From positions 19,524,261 through 19,588,260 of the forward strand of contig OX155963.1 in NCBI GenBank assembly GCA_944548615.1: a stretch of 64,000 bases of DNA, in the 5' to 3' direction. Source of the DNA: Micropterix aruncella (taxonomy: Eukaryota > Arthropoda > Insecta > Lepidoptera > Micropterigidae). The translations under genes were made by a program, and so were the position numbers. A model generated the notes under the pieces. It was not told where the DNA came from. It saw only the letters and a program-made list of their open reading frames with translations, and did not search any database. The stretch's first letter is position 1. The number at the start of each line of letters is the position of its first letter. This document shows positions 48,435 to 59,170 of the stretch, one piece after another.

Positions 48435-49120
48435 AGAGTTGTCAACTACATCGGGCGAACCCGTCATCTCAGGAAGTTTTAACGATTAGTCGTTCTCTCT
48501 CCCGTGAAGTGAACGCAGAATACTTGGACAAAACAGTCCACCGTCAAGCTCCGCCACATGCCCGTAAGAGGCCAACGCCTTAACCGCGAGATAACTAGGT
48601 GTGTTACCCAGCGGGCTTGCACTCACGCCCTTACTTCCAATTGCGACCAGATTACTCCGGTCTCTCGATTGGTTACGAGTTCGAGAGGTCGCTTGCGCGG
48701 TCCTCTCCCTTGCGAAGCGGTGAAACGGTGTAAACCGAATCTATCGCGGACCACGGCATCCTTTGCCCGGCTGTTCACCCAGGATCGGGTAGCCGATGGT
48801 CGTTTCTTAAAACGACCATGCTCTTGAGCAGTCGCCGTAAGGTCCGCAACCAGCCCCGCTCTATAGGAAACAGTAGTGCTTCCAGACTCCCCCGACTGTT
48901 AGTCAGAGTGCACAATCGATTGGCTAATGCCGCACGGTGCGCAGACCGTCCAGGAGCGCCAGAAGTTTGATTCCTAGGGGAAACTAACCCTGAGGCCAGA
49001 GTCCTACCCAGGCTCGCACTTCATACGTGGAGGCCGCCGGATGGGTGTTGACCCGTGAGTTTGACCGACCCTGAACATGTATCTTAGTGGCCAACTGCAA
49101 CAGGGCCTATTAGCTCCCTA
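48435..49120 (+). mobile_element. Family D repeat, copy 6 (nearly full length)
   Basis: Runs from GTTGTCAACTACATCGGGCG to GGGCCTATTAGCTCCC. Contains every landmark of copy 4. A small inverted duplication ATGGTCGTTT..AAACGACCAT lies at 48799-48822. The flanks no longer show a clean target duplication. An 89-codon frame on the plus strand is family-specific. Confidence 0.8.
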
Positions 49121-51399
49121 GCAGAAGGCTTGTGATCCAACGCTTTCGAGAGCCCACGCTGGAAGGCTCGCGGTTGGCGTTCTTCATTTTGCGGTTTTGA
49201 AATATGGCGCTGGTAGCCCATATGACATCTCCAACGGCGCAATTTATTACGTCGTTTTCAACCGCAGACAAATTGAATAGAGTAGGTACATTAGCAGTAA
49301 ACTGCGATGTTTTATGTTCAGGGCTGCCAGTTCACAAAAGGTAAACTTGCAAAACAGTCAGTAAATATTCGGTGCTGCATGTAACATGTGTTGGAATATA
49401 AAATGTTAACGCATCGTTTGCTCGTTTTTTTGTGACAGCTTTATTTAGTAGGTGTCAAAAACAAACAATTTGAGAATGTGACACCTTTTTGGTACTCTTG
49501 TATGACTGGCCATGTGACTCATGGCCAAAATTGAAATAATATTTATTACTACTGGGTCCACATTGGTCGTTTCTTTAAAAAGCGTTAAGGGTTATTCTGG
49601 TCTACGAATTTGAAATAATCGTTTTTTTTTCTTTGCATATTTTCAAAGTTTAGATGTATAAAAATACGACTTCTAAAGGATTTTTCTAAATTCGAATTAT
49701 TTTCGGAGTTACAGCGACTTTTGTGACGTGGCAAATAAACCGATCGTGCCGGAACGAATCGATCAATAGACCCTCGTACTATAATGTAATCCCCGACTTC
49801 ATGATTATGAAGCTAGAACAGCTCGCTTAGCTGTAAGAACTTCAGAAAATTTTAATTTTGAAGTAGAACCAAGTGTGAAAATTAAGTACCATTATCTGAG
49901 TTACGCTCCCGAAACTTCGTCTCAAACTTTCAACGCTTTTTTCTCGTAACGACTTTTTTCGACCTAGTTGACATGATATCTCAAGTTCTACTTAAACTAC
50001 TAATACTATTTTAAATTTGGTGGAAATCATCTTACTTACCTCTATATATCCGGGAACATGGATTTTTAAAAAAACTGCAATATAAAAAAATGGAAAAATA
50101 AAAAACATTGCCATTTTTTTCTTTGCCATTTTGCGTCAAGGTCAGGGCATAGCAACGTCCTAACTAATCGAGATGTTTCTCTATATCTTATAACACTACA
50201 AGGGTTTAAAACATGTCAACCAGGATGCACCCCTTTTTTTAGCCTCTACTTCAATAAACTTTAACTCCTTGATTTTTTGTTTTTTTGTATTCTTGAAACG
50301 TCAATGAACATTTGAAATAAAAATTAATTGTAAATATATTTTTTTTATCCTACTCGGGAAAACGCCTAAATGTAGGCCACTAGATAGCTGGGGATTTAGT
50401 GCAACAGTTTGTATAGGAACCCTGCATTTTGTGATTGAAGGCTCTTACTTGACACAATTGTTTCTTAGGTGGTCCTCAGTGGATTTAGATTGGGAGCCAT
50501 CGAGGGCCAACCCGCGGGTGGCGGGGGGAGGGATGGAAGTTAGATTCCGCCGCGCGTCACTTTGAGCCCTATATATCTCGGACTATAGGTACTAGGGTAA
50601 GTGGGATATCTTTTTGGGGTAACTTAATGTTAAAGAATTCTTTTCTGGAAGAAAAAAAATACCGGTCCATAAGAAAAATATGAAACAATTGGTAACATCC
50701 AAAAATCATTCACATATTTTTTTTACATATTTAAAGTTTACTATTTAACCATAAAAGGTATCGGTATTCAAAAAATGTATTCCAAAAGCCACACTTATCT
50801 TAATTACACCAGTATATATTTTATTGGACTGCCGTAGTAAAAAGTGACTGAAAAAAATATAATTCGTCGCACGGCAGACCGGTGTATTACGCCTGCTAAG
50901 TAGATACGGGCATCGAGCGAAGTTAGATAAGTACTTATACAGAATTGATTGGTTTGACTGAAAACCCTGACTAAGTGACGTCTCGCCGGACCTGAATTGG
51001 TAGATACCGTTTACAGTTTTGAGCCGGATGTTTTGTATTTTATTACGGAGAACAGCGCAACAGATGAACACGGCAGCCATCTTTCTGACACTGCCGCAAA
51101 TAAGAAAAACTGTATTCTAGACCTGCAATCACCGCTAGCTACAATAAATACTCCAGGAAATCCTTTTGTCGAACAGTCTCCAGACTTCTATGTACTGACG
51201 TCGTAAATGCAGTATTCGACATAGAAAAAAGCGGCAAAGAGTTATTGATTATATAAAGCTATTGCTCTTAAATACATAACATTTGTAAAGGAAGATTACA
51301 CACAAACTCTAAAAAAAGTTGACTGGATTCAACCAAACTTAGTAGGTAATATCTCCTTATACAACAAGTATATACACAATATAATTATACAAGTTATTA
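49121..51399. other. Unassigned DNA
   Basis: The largest block without classification. 49140-49250 and 50490-50560 are GC-richer. Frames at 50745-51206 overlap on opposite strands and show no motif. Probably old repeats beyond recognition by eye. Confidence 0.35.
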
Positions 51400-51654
51400 A
51401 TGAAAACACGTAAAACAAAGAGTGAGAGCAAAACGAAAGAAAAGATAAGAGGCCTTGAGAATGACTGCAGTCTATTCAGCAAACTTTATATTGCAACCTG
51501 TGAGCACAGAGTAGAAAATCTCGATTCATTCTTGGCGCATGAAAACCAAGCCAGTCCTCTAGCACTTTCTTCAATTGCGATCTGGAACAAGGTCAGACCT
51601 ACTAAAATCGAACGCGGCCTCTACCTGCTTTATCACAGCGGTAATTCAATTTGA
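51400..51654 (+). pseudogene. Fragment of an unidentified, possibly multicopy, protein
   Basis: This 84-codon frame starts at an ATG after AT-rich DNA. It includes 'LENDCSLFSKLYIATCEHR' and 'SFLAHENQASPLALS', a pattern that looks protein-like rather than random and that I loosely associate with repeated insect proteins, though I cannot name the family. The frame after about 51620 runs into a family D copy, so the original C-terminus was probably replaced by repeat sequence. The N-terminus is lysine- and serine-rich. Function unknown. Confidence 0.3.
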
Positions 51655-52015
51655 ATTTATCGCGGACCTAGGCGTCCTTTGCCTGTAGTTGCACACGGGA
51701 TCAAGGTCATTTCAAGAGTGGCATGACAGTAGGTCAACATCCACCCCCGCTGCTTAGGAGACAGTATATTTCCATAGTCTCCAGATTTCTTCAACAATTA
51801 GTCAGAGTGCACAATTGATTGGCATCGCCGAACGGTGCGCAAACCGTTTAGTAGCGTCGGGATGCAATCCCGCCAGGAGAAACCGGTCCACCAGCTGTGA
51901 GGCCTGAGACGAGAGAGACTTACCCGGGGTAGACTTCCACACGAGGAGGCTTCTGAATAGGAGTTGAATCATGAGTTGAGCCATTCCGAGAACAAAATGG
52001 ATCTTGTGGCTAAAG
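51625..52015 (+). mobile_element. Family D repeat, copy 7 (diverged, 5'-truncated)
   Basis: GAATTTATCGCGGACCTAGG, CACCCCCGCTGCTTAGGAGA, AGAGTGCACAATTGATTGGC, CCGAACGGTGCGCAAACCGT and GAGTTGAATCATGAGTTGAG match the second half of the family. Confidence 0.65.
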
Positions 52016-52469
52016 CTGCACGAAACCGTTCGCTACCTCGTATATTTCACGGTTAAATTAGCAATAATTTATAATATTTTTTTATAGTATAGCCCTGCTA
52101 GCATTCAAAAGAAGAGGGGGAAATGTCATTGAATCACCGGGCGTAGACAATTAGTAGGGCATCTTCACGATAGCAATATTTTTTAATATTTGGCATTGCT
52201 ATCAAGGTTTCAATATTATAAATTGCAATTACCAAATGTATCTATTAGAGCAATTATTTAAATTATTTATTGCAACAATCTGCACCATATATGTATCTGA
52301 TCGTAATGATATTTTGATGATTCAATTACAGGAGAAGCGTAGGCTATACACTAATTTAATATTGCCTTGTGCCCTTTTGACTTTATGACTATTTTTACTT
52401 CTACCAACAAACCCACATACCTATTCCAATTTTTAATTTAGCACGAAAGCAGTGCTTGTATCTTTGATT

Positions 52470-52610
52470 ATATAGCGTATTAGATTGCTTAGCGCCTACT
52501 ACGACTTTTACTAAGAAACGCAACTAGGATTTTACTAAGAAACGCAACGTGTAGATGGCACTCATTGTTCCAAAAATTGTTTAATCTTCTCTTATTATGT
52601 GCAATATGGC
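52470..52610 (+). repeat. Interspersed repeat family G
   Basis: GTAGATGGCACTCATTGTTCC is shared (inverted) with 13150-13340. ACTAAGAAACGCAAC is duplicated within the copy, and a piece recurs at 53755-53835. Confidence 0.45.
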
Positions 52611-52702
52611 GGTGTTCATGGTATAACAGTAAAGCCTATACGTTATAAGATATTTTTATAGTAAACGAATTTTGAAATCATAGCTCTTATTATTTAAGTA
52701 CA

Positions 52703-53016
52703 TATTGGACTTGATTGCGTTTCTTCGTGAACTAAAATCGGAAATGAGTCTGTGTGAACGAGACAAAGCAATACGCTAGAGCGATATGTGAAATGAATGG
52801 TCGTCACTTTTTGGCATTAAAACTACCCACTAAAGATAAATCATCTGAATCTAAGACAGCACGAAATGTGTTCAAATTTATTCGGACGACTATAAGTGCG
52901 ACGAGTAGTTTATATCAACGATCGTTTGTTTCATATTCCCCTCTAGCGTCTTGCTCTATCTCGTTCGCTTGAACTAATTTCAGTTTTAGTTTAGAAAGAA
53001 ACGCAATCGGGCCCAT
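52703..53016. mobile_element. MITE family B, copy 3
   Basis: Termini ATTGGACTTGATTGCGTTTC and inverted AATGGGCCCGATTGCGTTTC bound 314 bp. The interior repeats CTAGCG, ATTTCGTG-like and 'AACTACCCACTAAAGATAAA' features of the family in inverted order. Confidence 0.7.
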
Positions 53017-54149
53017 TATGTCTTTTTTTGTTTGGTTTTGCAGGTTTAAATATCTAAAAATTACACACATGAAATTCAGATAGACTTCTATCTCTCCGTA
53101 TTGTATCTGCGATGTAATCAGCCTGTTGATGTTTCCTTTTGCCTTTGCGTTTTGCATTTTGGCCTTTCAGGTGGCGCTGATAGCATTGACGGAGAAACTA
53201 ATAGCAATTTATTTAGCCATCTATAATAACATTGATAATGGTTTTTTTAATAATGGATTGATTTATTATAAAAACGCAATAATTTAACCAATAATAACAT
53301 TCGGTTATTAGTGCAATCTATCGCATTATTTTATGTAGGTAGATAAAAAATAGAATGAGTATTAATCTATCCTCTTAATTAAACCGAGTTAAACAATGAG
53401 ATTGGCCGGGCTGTCTAATTTAAAAGTGAAACAAAAGCGCGTAACGCGGTTGATGAAAGAGCCGTCCCGGAAGCGACGCCATACTGCGACGTCCATTTCC
53501 AGTGCATATTCCTATGAAGATGCTCTTCGATAGTGGCGCACAATGGAGCCGTACTATTGTCGAGTCATGCTCTAATAAACTGATCACCATAATTTAATAT
53601 CGCCACAGGGTCGGATTGCGTATACCAAAACGACCGACTGTGCGGCCACCCACAAGGATGCTGACTAGCGCACAGATCAGTAGCGGTTATTGCGTTGTTT
53701 GTGAAATAGACCAAAAGCTCGTTGCAGATACCTACATTATACCAATGATTAGATATCGTATTAGATTGCTCAAAGACGTACTACGATTTGGAAACTAGTA
53801 TTTTACTAAGAAACCCATCGTCTAAACAGCCGCGGATACAGAAAAAAGTTGTAACGGTTGGCAACACGCATAATTTAGCAAATACTTTTAATATACACGT
53901 GTAACATTTTTCACATGAATTCTGTATGACATCGTTTAATAACATAATTAACCAGAATTCGTAAATGCGTCCTTCGCCTTCAGCATTTTTTCAAACGTTT
54001 CTTTCAATCCCACGGTTATACATTCTGACGTCATTCTTGACATTTCAACGTCAAAATGTTGGCTTTATAAACCCAATTTTTCATGTATCAAATCACTCTC
54101 AATCACAATCTCTTTACTCGATGGTAAGCCTCTCTGTATACATTAATAA
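53017..54149. other. Unassigned DNA
   Basis: No gene supported. GGTGGCGCTGATAGCATTGA at 53171 also occurs at about 35668, so this includes another dispersed repeat. A family G piece lies at 53755-53835. Confidence 0.35.
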
Positions 54150-54290
54150 AATATATAATAAATTGATATTTTTATTTTATTTTAATTTTTTTTATTTATT
54201 TTTTATTTTAAACCATTTGGTAGGAATTCCTACACTTGGTTATGTCAAAATATTTAATTATATACCTATTAAGGTATAAGGTATGAACGT
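54150..54290 (-). mobile_element. LINE 3' end related to 23186-24072
   Basis: Minus-strand order is TATACCTTAATAGGTATA, then GTGTAGGAATTCCTACC, then an A-rich tail with AATAAAAT-type repeats, mirroring the 3' end of the LINE at 24072. Confidence 0.5.
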
Positions 54291-54884
54291 CGGTATTGCA
54301 AGGTATGAACGTTGAACATCCAAGCGCAGATTTTCTAGGTTATATACCTAGAGGAAACAAAATTTTCCAATATTTTCAATCAAAATTCTAACATAATTTC
54401 GTACAATTTCCATGTTAACAATACTAGTACTAAATAATCAAACAAATATTGTTATAATTTCACTAATTATCATACGGGGAGATATTTTAAAGAAGAAAAC
54501 ACAAATAAAAACACATCAGTAATAATAATAATAGTCAATTATCAGTAATAATAGTTAGAAGAATAAACTTAATTGTTAAATAGTCAATAAGAGAGAGAAT
54601 AAGGAATATTAATAGTCAAGTAGCTCATTAAATACTAATGTTTGTATTTCTCTACTCTGTTGTCCGCTGAGGTATATAAATCGACGTAATATTGGAACCC
54701 TGGTTTCCGCACAACATCAGAAAGAGCGACCAGGCATCTTCCAATAAACTCAAAGGGGAGGGGGGGCGGTAAAAGACATCTTGAGCTATGGGTGTAATAA
54801 CAAATCATCAAATCACATGCAAAGGTTAACATATGCAAGTACAACTACTCGACTGACGAATAAGCGGCGTATAGATGGATACTC
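54291..54884. other. Unassigned DNA
   Basis: AT-rich with (ATA)n-like runs near 54515-54560. Overlapping short frames on both strands at 54635-55002 are unconvincing. Confidence 0.35.
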
Positions 54885-55275
54885 GGAGGTGTCAATTACA
54901 ACAAGGAAACCCGTCACCCCAGGAAGTTTTAACGATATTGATCGTTCTGTTTCCCGCGAGGTGAGCGTAGATAACTTTGGGATGAAACAGTCCACTGTCT
55001 AGTTACGCCACCGCTCGCGCCCTTACTACCAGTTTAGGCCAGATGTCTTTGGCCTCCCGACTGGTTACGGGTTGGAGGTCGCTTGTGCAGTCCTCTCCCT
55101 GACGTATCTACTGAATCTATGACGTACCACGGCGCCCATTGTCCGCCTACGACTCGGGATAGTGTTGCCGAATTGGTCGTTTCAAAAGCAGTTACCGTAA
55201 GGTTAACAACCGATCCCACTCTCTAGGAAACAAAACCGATTCCAGGCGCCCCCGGTTTATCAGTGGGAATGCGTA
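54885..55275 (+). mobile_element. Family D repeat, copy 8 (3'-truncated)
   Basis: GTGTCAATTACAACAAGG, 'ACCCCAGGAAGTTTTAACGA', 'GGTCGCTTGTGCAGTCCTCT', 'CTGAATCTATGACGTACCAC' and AAGCAGTTACCGTAAGG are in family order. The central part is shortened. Confidence 0.7.
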
Positions 55276-55951
55276 CATGTTTTTCGTAGGGGTAAATTAT
55301 AGAATTTTACAATTAATAATTTTAAGAGTAATGATGGTTAAAGTAAATTGTAATTATTATTTAAATTATCAATCTACTTTGAAATGATGATAGTGAATAA
55401 GATGTCGTCGAACCTAATTGACATGTATAATTGGTTAAAACAGGCTTATCTAAAAATCTCATCATAAAAAATAATCAATGACGTAATAACGAAAAGCATA
55501 TGCATTACATGATTAGATTATGAGACCGATAACATTCACTATAAAGTGGAACTAATATTTTTCGATAAGTACATGCGAAAATAATAAATATCAGATATTA
55601 AATAGGTAGCTATTCATATCAACTGCACTATTTCCTAATAAATAACATATCAAATTTCTTACTGCTATACTCGTAAATACAATATATTTTTGGTGGTGGT
55701 GTATTAGGGCTTCACCGCGGTTTGGTTGAAATTGTGTTGACATTCCAAAAAAAAGGGAATTTCGTAATTTGATCCAGGCCAACCTACACCATTTATTTTC
55801 TCGTTAGCGTCGAAAAGAGACCACCCAGGCACAACTATTCCTGTAAGTCTATTTGTGGTTCTTTGCCTCATTTTAAGATTTAGTTTGACTTCGAAAGCAG
55901 TAAGAATAAAAACAGAAAATAGTTTACTTTAGAATTATGCAAAAATTGTAA
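55276..55951. other. Unassigned AT-rich DNA
   Basis: Nothing recognised. Confidence 0.4.
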
Positions 55952-56264
55952 GGGGCTCTCTAGACGATCAAGCATGCTTGTCAAGCATCGCGTCGCGGGC
56001 TGGGAAGGGATCGTAAACACCAGGAAATATGCGAATATTTTTTTTTATTATTTACCAAAAATGCCTAATTTTGTAGTTTTTACTAGGGAGTCGCGTTAAT
56101 TAGACGTAATTGATTGATGAATGACGTGACCCCCTGGTATAAAACTACAAAATTAGGCATTACTAGTAAATATTTTAAAAAAAAAAATATTTCCTGCGGT
56201 TTACGATCTCTCCCAGCACGCGACGCGATGCTTTACAAGCATGCTTGATCGTCTAGAGAGCCCC
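55952..56264. mobile_element. Palindromic MITE family A, copy 3 (complete)
   Basis: GGGGCTCTCTAGACGATCAA and its exact inverse GGGGCTCTCTAGACGATCAA (reading the right end inverted) bound 313 bp. The arms continue through GCTTGTCAAGCATCGCGTCG and 'ATGCCTAATTTTGTAG'. TAA precedes and TTA follows. The best-preserved copy in the window. Confidence 0.85.
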
Positions 56265-56319
56265 TTAGGCCCAACGGGATTGTTGGATAGGCCAAAGTTG
56301 TGCAAAAAGTCGTATAATG

Positions 56320-56570
56320 CTTACCAACCTTTGTACATTACGTTTTGGAATATCTGCTTCACTGTGTAATATTAAAATACCTTTGTAATTTTTATATGTA
56401 TTGTATGTATTCTTACAACCAGTGTACATACATATTCCATTGTACTACTACTTAATTTACTACGGTATTTCATTGTATATGTATGTATCCCTACAACCTT
56501 TGTACATTTGTATATGTAGGACTGGAATACCTAATCCATTGTGTAGGATTGGAACACCCCTCATCAGTGC
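56320..56570 (+). repeat. Degenerate minisatellite, about 80-90 bp period
   Basis: TACAACC.TTGTACAT with GGAATA..T..TTCATTGT blocks recurs at 56321, 56412 and 56490. Spacing is irregular (91 and 78 bp). Confidence 0.45.
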
Positions 56571-56677
56571 AGGATTTAAGTATAAGCTACACAAACTATA
56601 GCTTAGGACCCCCACTTTCTTGGGGGCCCCCAAAAAATTGTCCGAGTGAGCAATTGTCATATGTGAGCATACTTAAA

Positions 56678-56704
56678 CGTGCATGAGGGGCCCTCATGCA
56701 CAAG
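56678..56704. repeat. 11-bp perfect hairpin
   Basis: GTGCATGAGGG and CCCTCATGCAC are separated by one base. No downstream T-run. Confidence 0.6.
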
Positions 56705-57600
56705 TGGAATTAATGGTAAGTGGTATAATGAGAAAACAATCAACCAGTACTTCTGTCAATCAACCAGTACAATCAACCAGTACTTCTGAAGCCTATTATG
56801 AAATTATTAATGAGTGTGAGGGATATATAGTGAGGAAGGCCAGTGTAATGGTTTCAATTTCCTTTTCCTGTCGCTATTCTGTATACATCCACCGTTTTTA
56901 ATGTATTCACTTCTTCATTATATTGCATAATCAATGCTATTGATTCGCCGTCTATATTTTGATTCGAGTGTTATTTTTTTATATTTTTCACCGACATTTT
57001 TTTCTGTTTTTTTTAATATTATTATTATTACGATGTATCCATCGTAACCAACGTATTTGATCTAACTAAATCAATAGAAAAAGATTTAGTTTAAGATTAA
57101 TTTTCTACTTGTGTGACAGCGTTACTGCATCCTTCTGCGAATTCATCGATTAGTTTAACTACATCGTACCAGGAAAAAGACTATAATACAGTTGTCGGTA
57201 ATTAGCCCGTCATGGCATGTCGGTGATTAAAAGTTGATATTACCATTATCGAAATATCAAATCACTGCAGCCCCATTACCGCAATCTCCGCTGATCACAG
57301 ACACGTTAACGAACGCGTGGATTCTTATGTTGCCTCATCATCAATGATCCAATTGTGCGGCCGCGGGTCGTGGAACCAGTTTTTTCGAAATAGTCTAAAC
57401 TCAAGGCAGACGGAAATGGATCGAGGTATGATCAACGATTACGCAATATCGTGGATAGGCTCTATTTTCCTTGGAATGTGGTATCAACTCTGCCATGGAG
57501 ACAATTTTTCGACAGTAAGAGCAACACTAGCTTAAGTACTCGCCGCGAAACAAAACACCAACATATACATATTCAATAAATATACCGTAAAATTAGATAG
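56705..57600. other. Unassigned DNA
   Basis: Short direct repeats AATCAACCAGTAC occur three times at 56737-56782. No gene recognised. Confidence 0.4.
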
Positions 57601-57715
57601 TACAGGGTGGGCCAGAAAAGCGTGCGATTTTAAAAACACTAGCGTTTGGACCTTATGAGAGGGGAATGCGCGGGTGGTGGGGTTGAGAAGCTCGGTTCTC
57701 GGAAATTTAGTCGCG

Positions 57716-58123
57716 ATGGATCTCTTCACCGGAGCGCAACGTGCATTCTGCGTTAAACATTATTATAAAAATGGCGATTTGTGCGCTATTGTTCGGCGAT
57801 TATTTCGGCGTGAGTTTGAATTACATGACCTAAATCAATGTCCGAAGGAAAATGTGATTCGTTCGTGGGTCAGAAAGTTCGAAGCTACTGGTTCGACTCT
57901 CAAACAGAAGCCTGCGGGACGCCCAAGGTCAACAAGAACGGAAGACACAATTGAACAAGTTGAAGCTTCAGTTCAACGTAATCCTGGTCTATCGACTCGC
58001 AAGCGATCAGCCGAACTTGTGGTATCCAGAACATCTTTGCGTCGCATTTTGTTGAAAGATCTGAAATTGCACCCGTATAAAATTCAACTTGTGCAGGAAT
58101 TAATGCCTCTTTGGCGGTTGTAA
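57716..58123 (+). pseudogene. Mariner-like transposase, N-terminal DNA-binding half
   Basis: From the ATG at 57716 the product begins 'MDLFTGAQRAFCVKHYYKN' and contains a helix-turn-helix region ('ENVIRSWVRKFEATGST'), the 'KPAGRPRSTRT' linker, a second HTH ('NPGLSTRKRSAELVVSRT', 'SLRRILLKDLKLHPYKIQ') and 'VQEL', after which the frame terminates ('MPLWRL'). This is the layout of mariner-type transposases, which bind the terminal repeats. The deletion falls immediately after 'VQEL' at about 58100, removing the first two catalytic acidic residues. It cannot encode an active enzyme. Confidence 0.85.
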
Positions 58124-58434
58124 ACGAGATGTTTGCTGGAAAACTGATATCGCGCCGAGGTGACATTGCATGGCCGCCTAGAAGTCCGGATCTAACGCCA
58201 CCGGACTTTTTTATGTGGGGATACCTGAAAAGTAGAGTCTACTCCAATAACCCAGCCACGATTAACCAGTTGAAGACCAATATCCGAGAAGAAATTGCAG
58301 CTATTCCCCGCGCAATGTGCCAGCGAGTTTTTACTAATTTGAGGTTCAGATTCGAGGAATGTTCGCAGCGCGATGGTGCACACCCAGATGTCTATTTTAA
58401 TATAAATAAAAAATTGTATGTGAATTGTATTTAG
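58105..58434 (+). pseudogene. Mariner-like transposase, C-terminal part
   Basis: Starts at the deletion junction, in a different frame from the N-terminal half. It contains 'GKLISRRGDIAWPPRSPDLT' and 'PPDFFMWGYLKSRVY', with the third catalytic acidic residue expected in 'PPDFF', then 'NIREEIAAIPRAMCQRV' and a stop at 58434, close to the right terminal repeat. Intact apart from the missing centre. Confidence 0.85.
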
Positions 58435-58497
58435 TTTTTTTATTATAATTTTTTCAAATTCGCAAATCTTTCTGGCCCAGCCTGTATAATAAAGAAA

Positions 58498-59170
58498 CTT
58501 TTAACAAAAAACCGACAATCCATGTCATGGTAAAACTTAGTACGGGCTATCATATAATAGTTGAATGCGTATACAAAATTTCGTGTCTGTGCTATTGACC
58601 GTTGAGGACTTCCCTCATCGGAAGCCAGCCCTGGGTGCCGCAGTCCTGACTTAGTGAATCTTAGAACTAGCTGTCGTAATTGCATTCATATACAAAACTT
58701 CGTGTCTGTGCTGTTGACCGTCGAGGGGTCCCCTCAAAGGGAGCCAGCCCTGGGTGTAGCAGCCATGCCATGGTGAAACTTAGAACGGGCTATCATAACT
58801 GAATGCGTATACAAAATTTCGTGTCTGTGCTGTTGACCCTTGAGGAGTCTCCTCGTCGGTAGCCAACCCTGGGTGTAGAATCAGGTCATGCTTACCATAA
58901 AAAAGCATTGTCATCGGAGCTGAACTAACATGTATAATTTCAACTTCAAATGATAATATTTGAGGAGTTCCCTTAATTCCTCATGAATCCCATCATCGGA
59001 ACAGGATTTTGATAAAAATGGGACCAATCTAGAAAGGATTTACTCCTTTCAAGTAAATAAAAAAAAATCCAAATCGGTTCATAAAGACGGAGTTCTGAGG
59101 TAACAAACATTAAAAAAAGATACAACTGAATTGATAACCTTCTCCTTTTTTGAAGTCGGTTAAAAATAGA
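58498..59170 (+). repeat. 119-bp tandem repeats plus a GAAGTCGGTTAAAA tail
   Basis: TCGTGTCTGTGCT recurs at 58581, 58700 and 58819, giving an exact 119-bp period over about 3.3 units, each with 'GACCGTTGAGGA..TCCC', 'AGCC(A)CCCTGGGTG' and 'CTTAGAACGGGCTATCAT' blocks. A further 280 bp ends in CCTTTTTTGAAGTCGGTTAA. The same unit is at 48250-48430. Probably the 3' part of a retroposon; class uncertain. Confidence 0.75.

Larger units (their letters stand above)
57603..58484 (+). mobile_element. Mariner-like transposon, internally deleted
   Basis: The termini CAGGGTGGGCCAGAAAAG and, inverted, CAGGCTGGGCCAGAAAG match at 16 of 17 bases, and TA flanks each end (57601-57602, 58485-58486), as Tc1/mariner elements require. 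At 882 bp it is shorter than a complete element of about 1.3 kb. It keeps both ends of the transposase gene but not the middle. Confidence 0.9.

Noticed and set aside
56678..56704. Terminator-type hairpin
   Set aside because: No U-tract follows and the context is eukaryotic.
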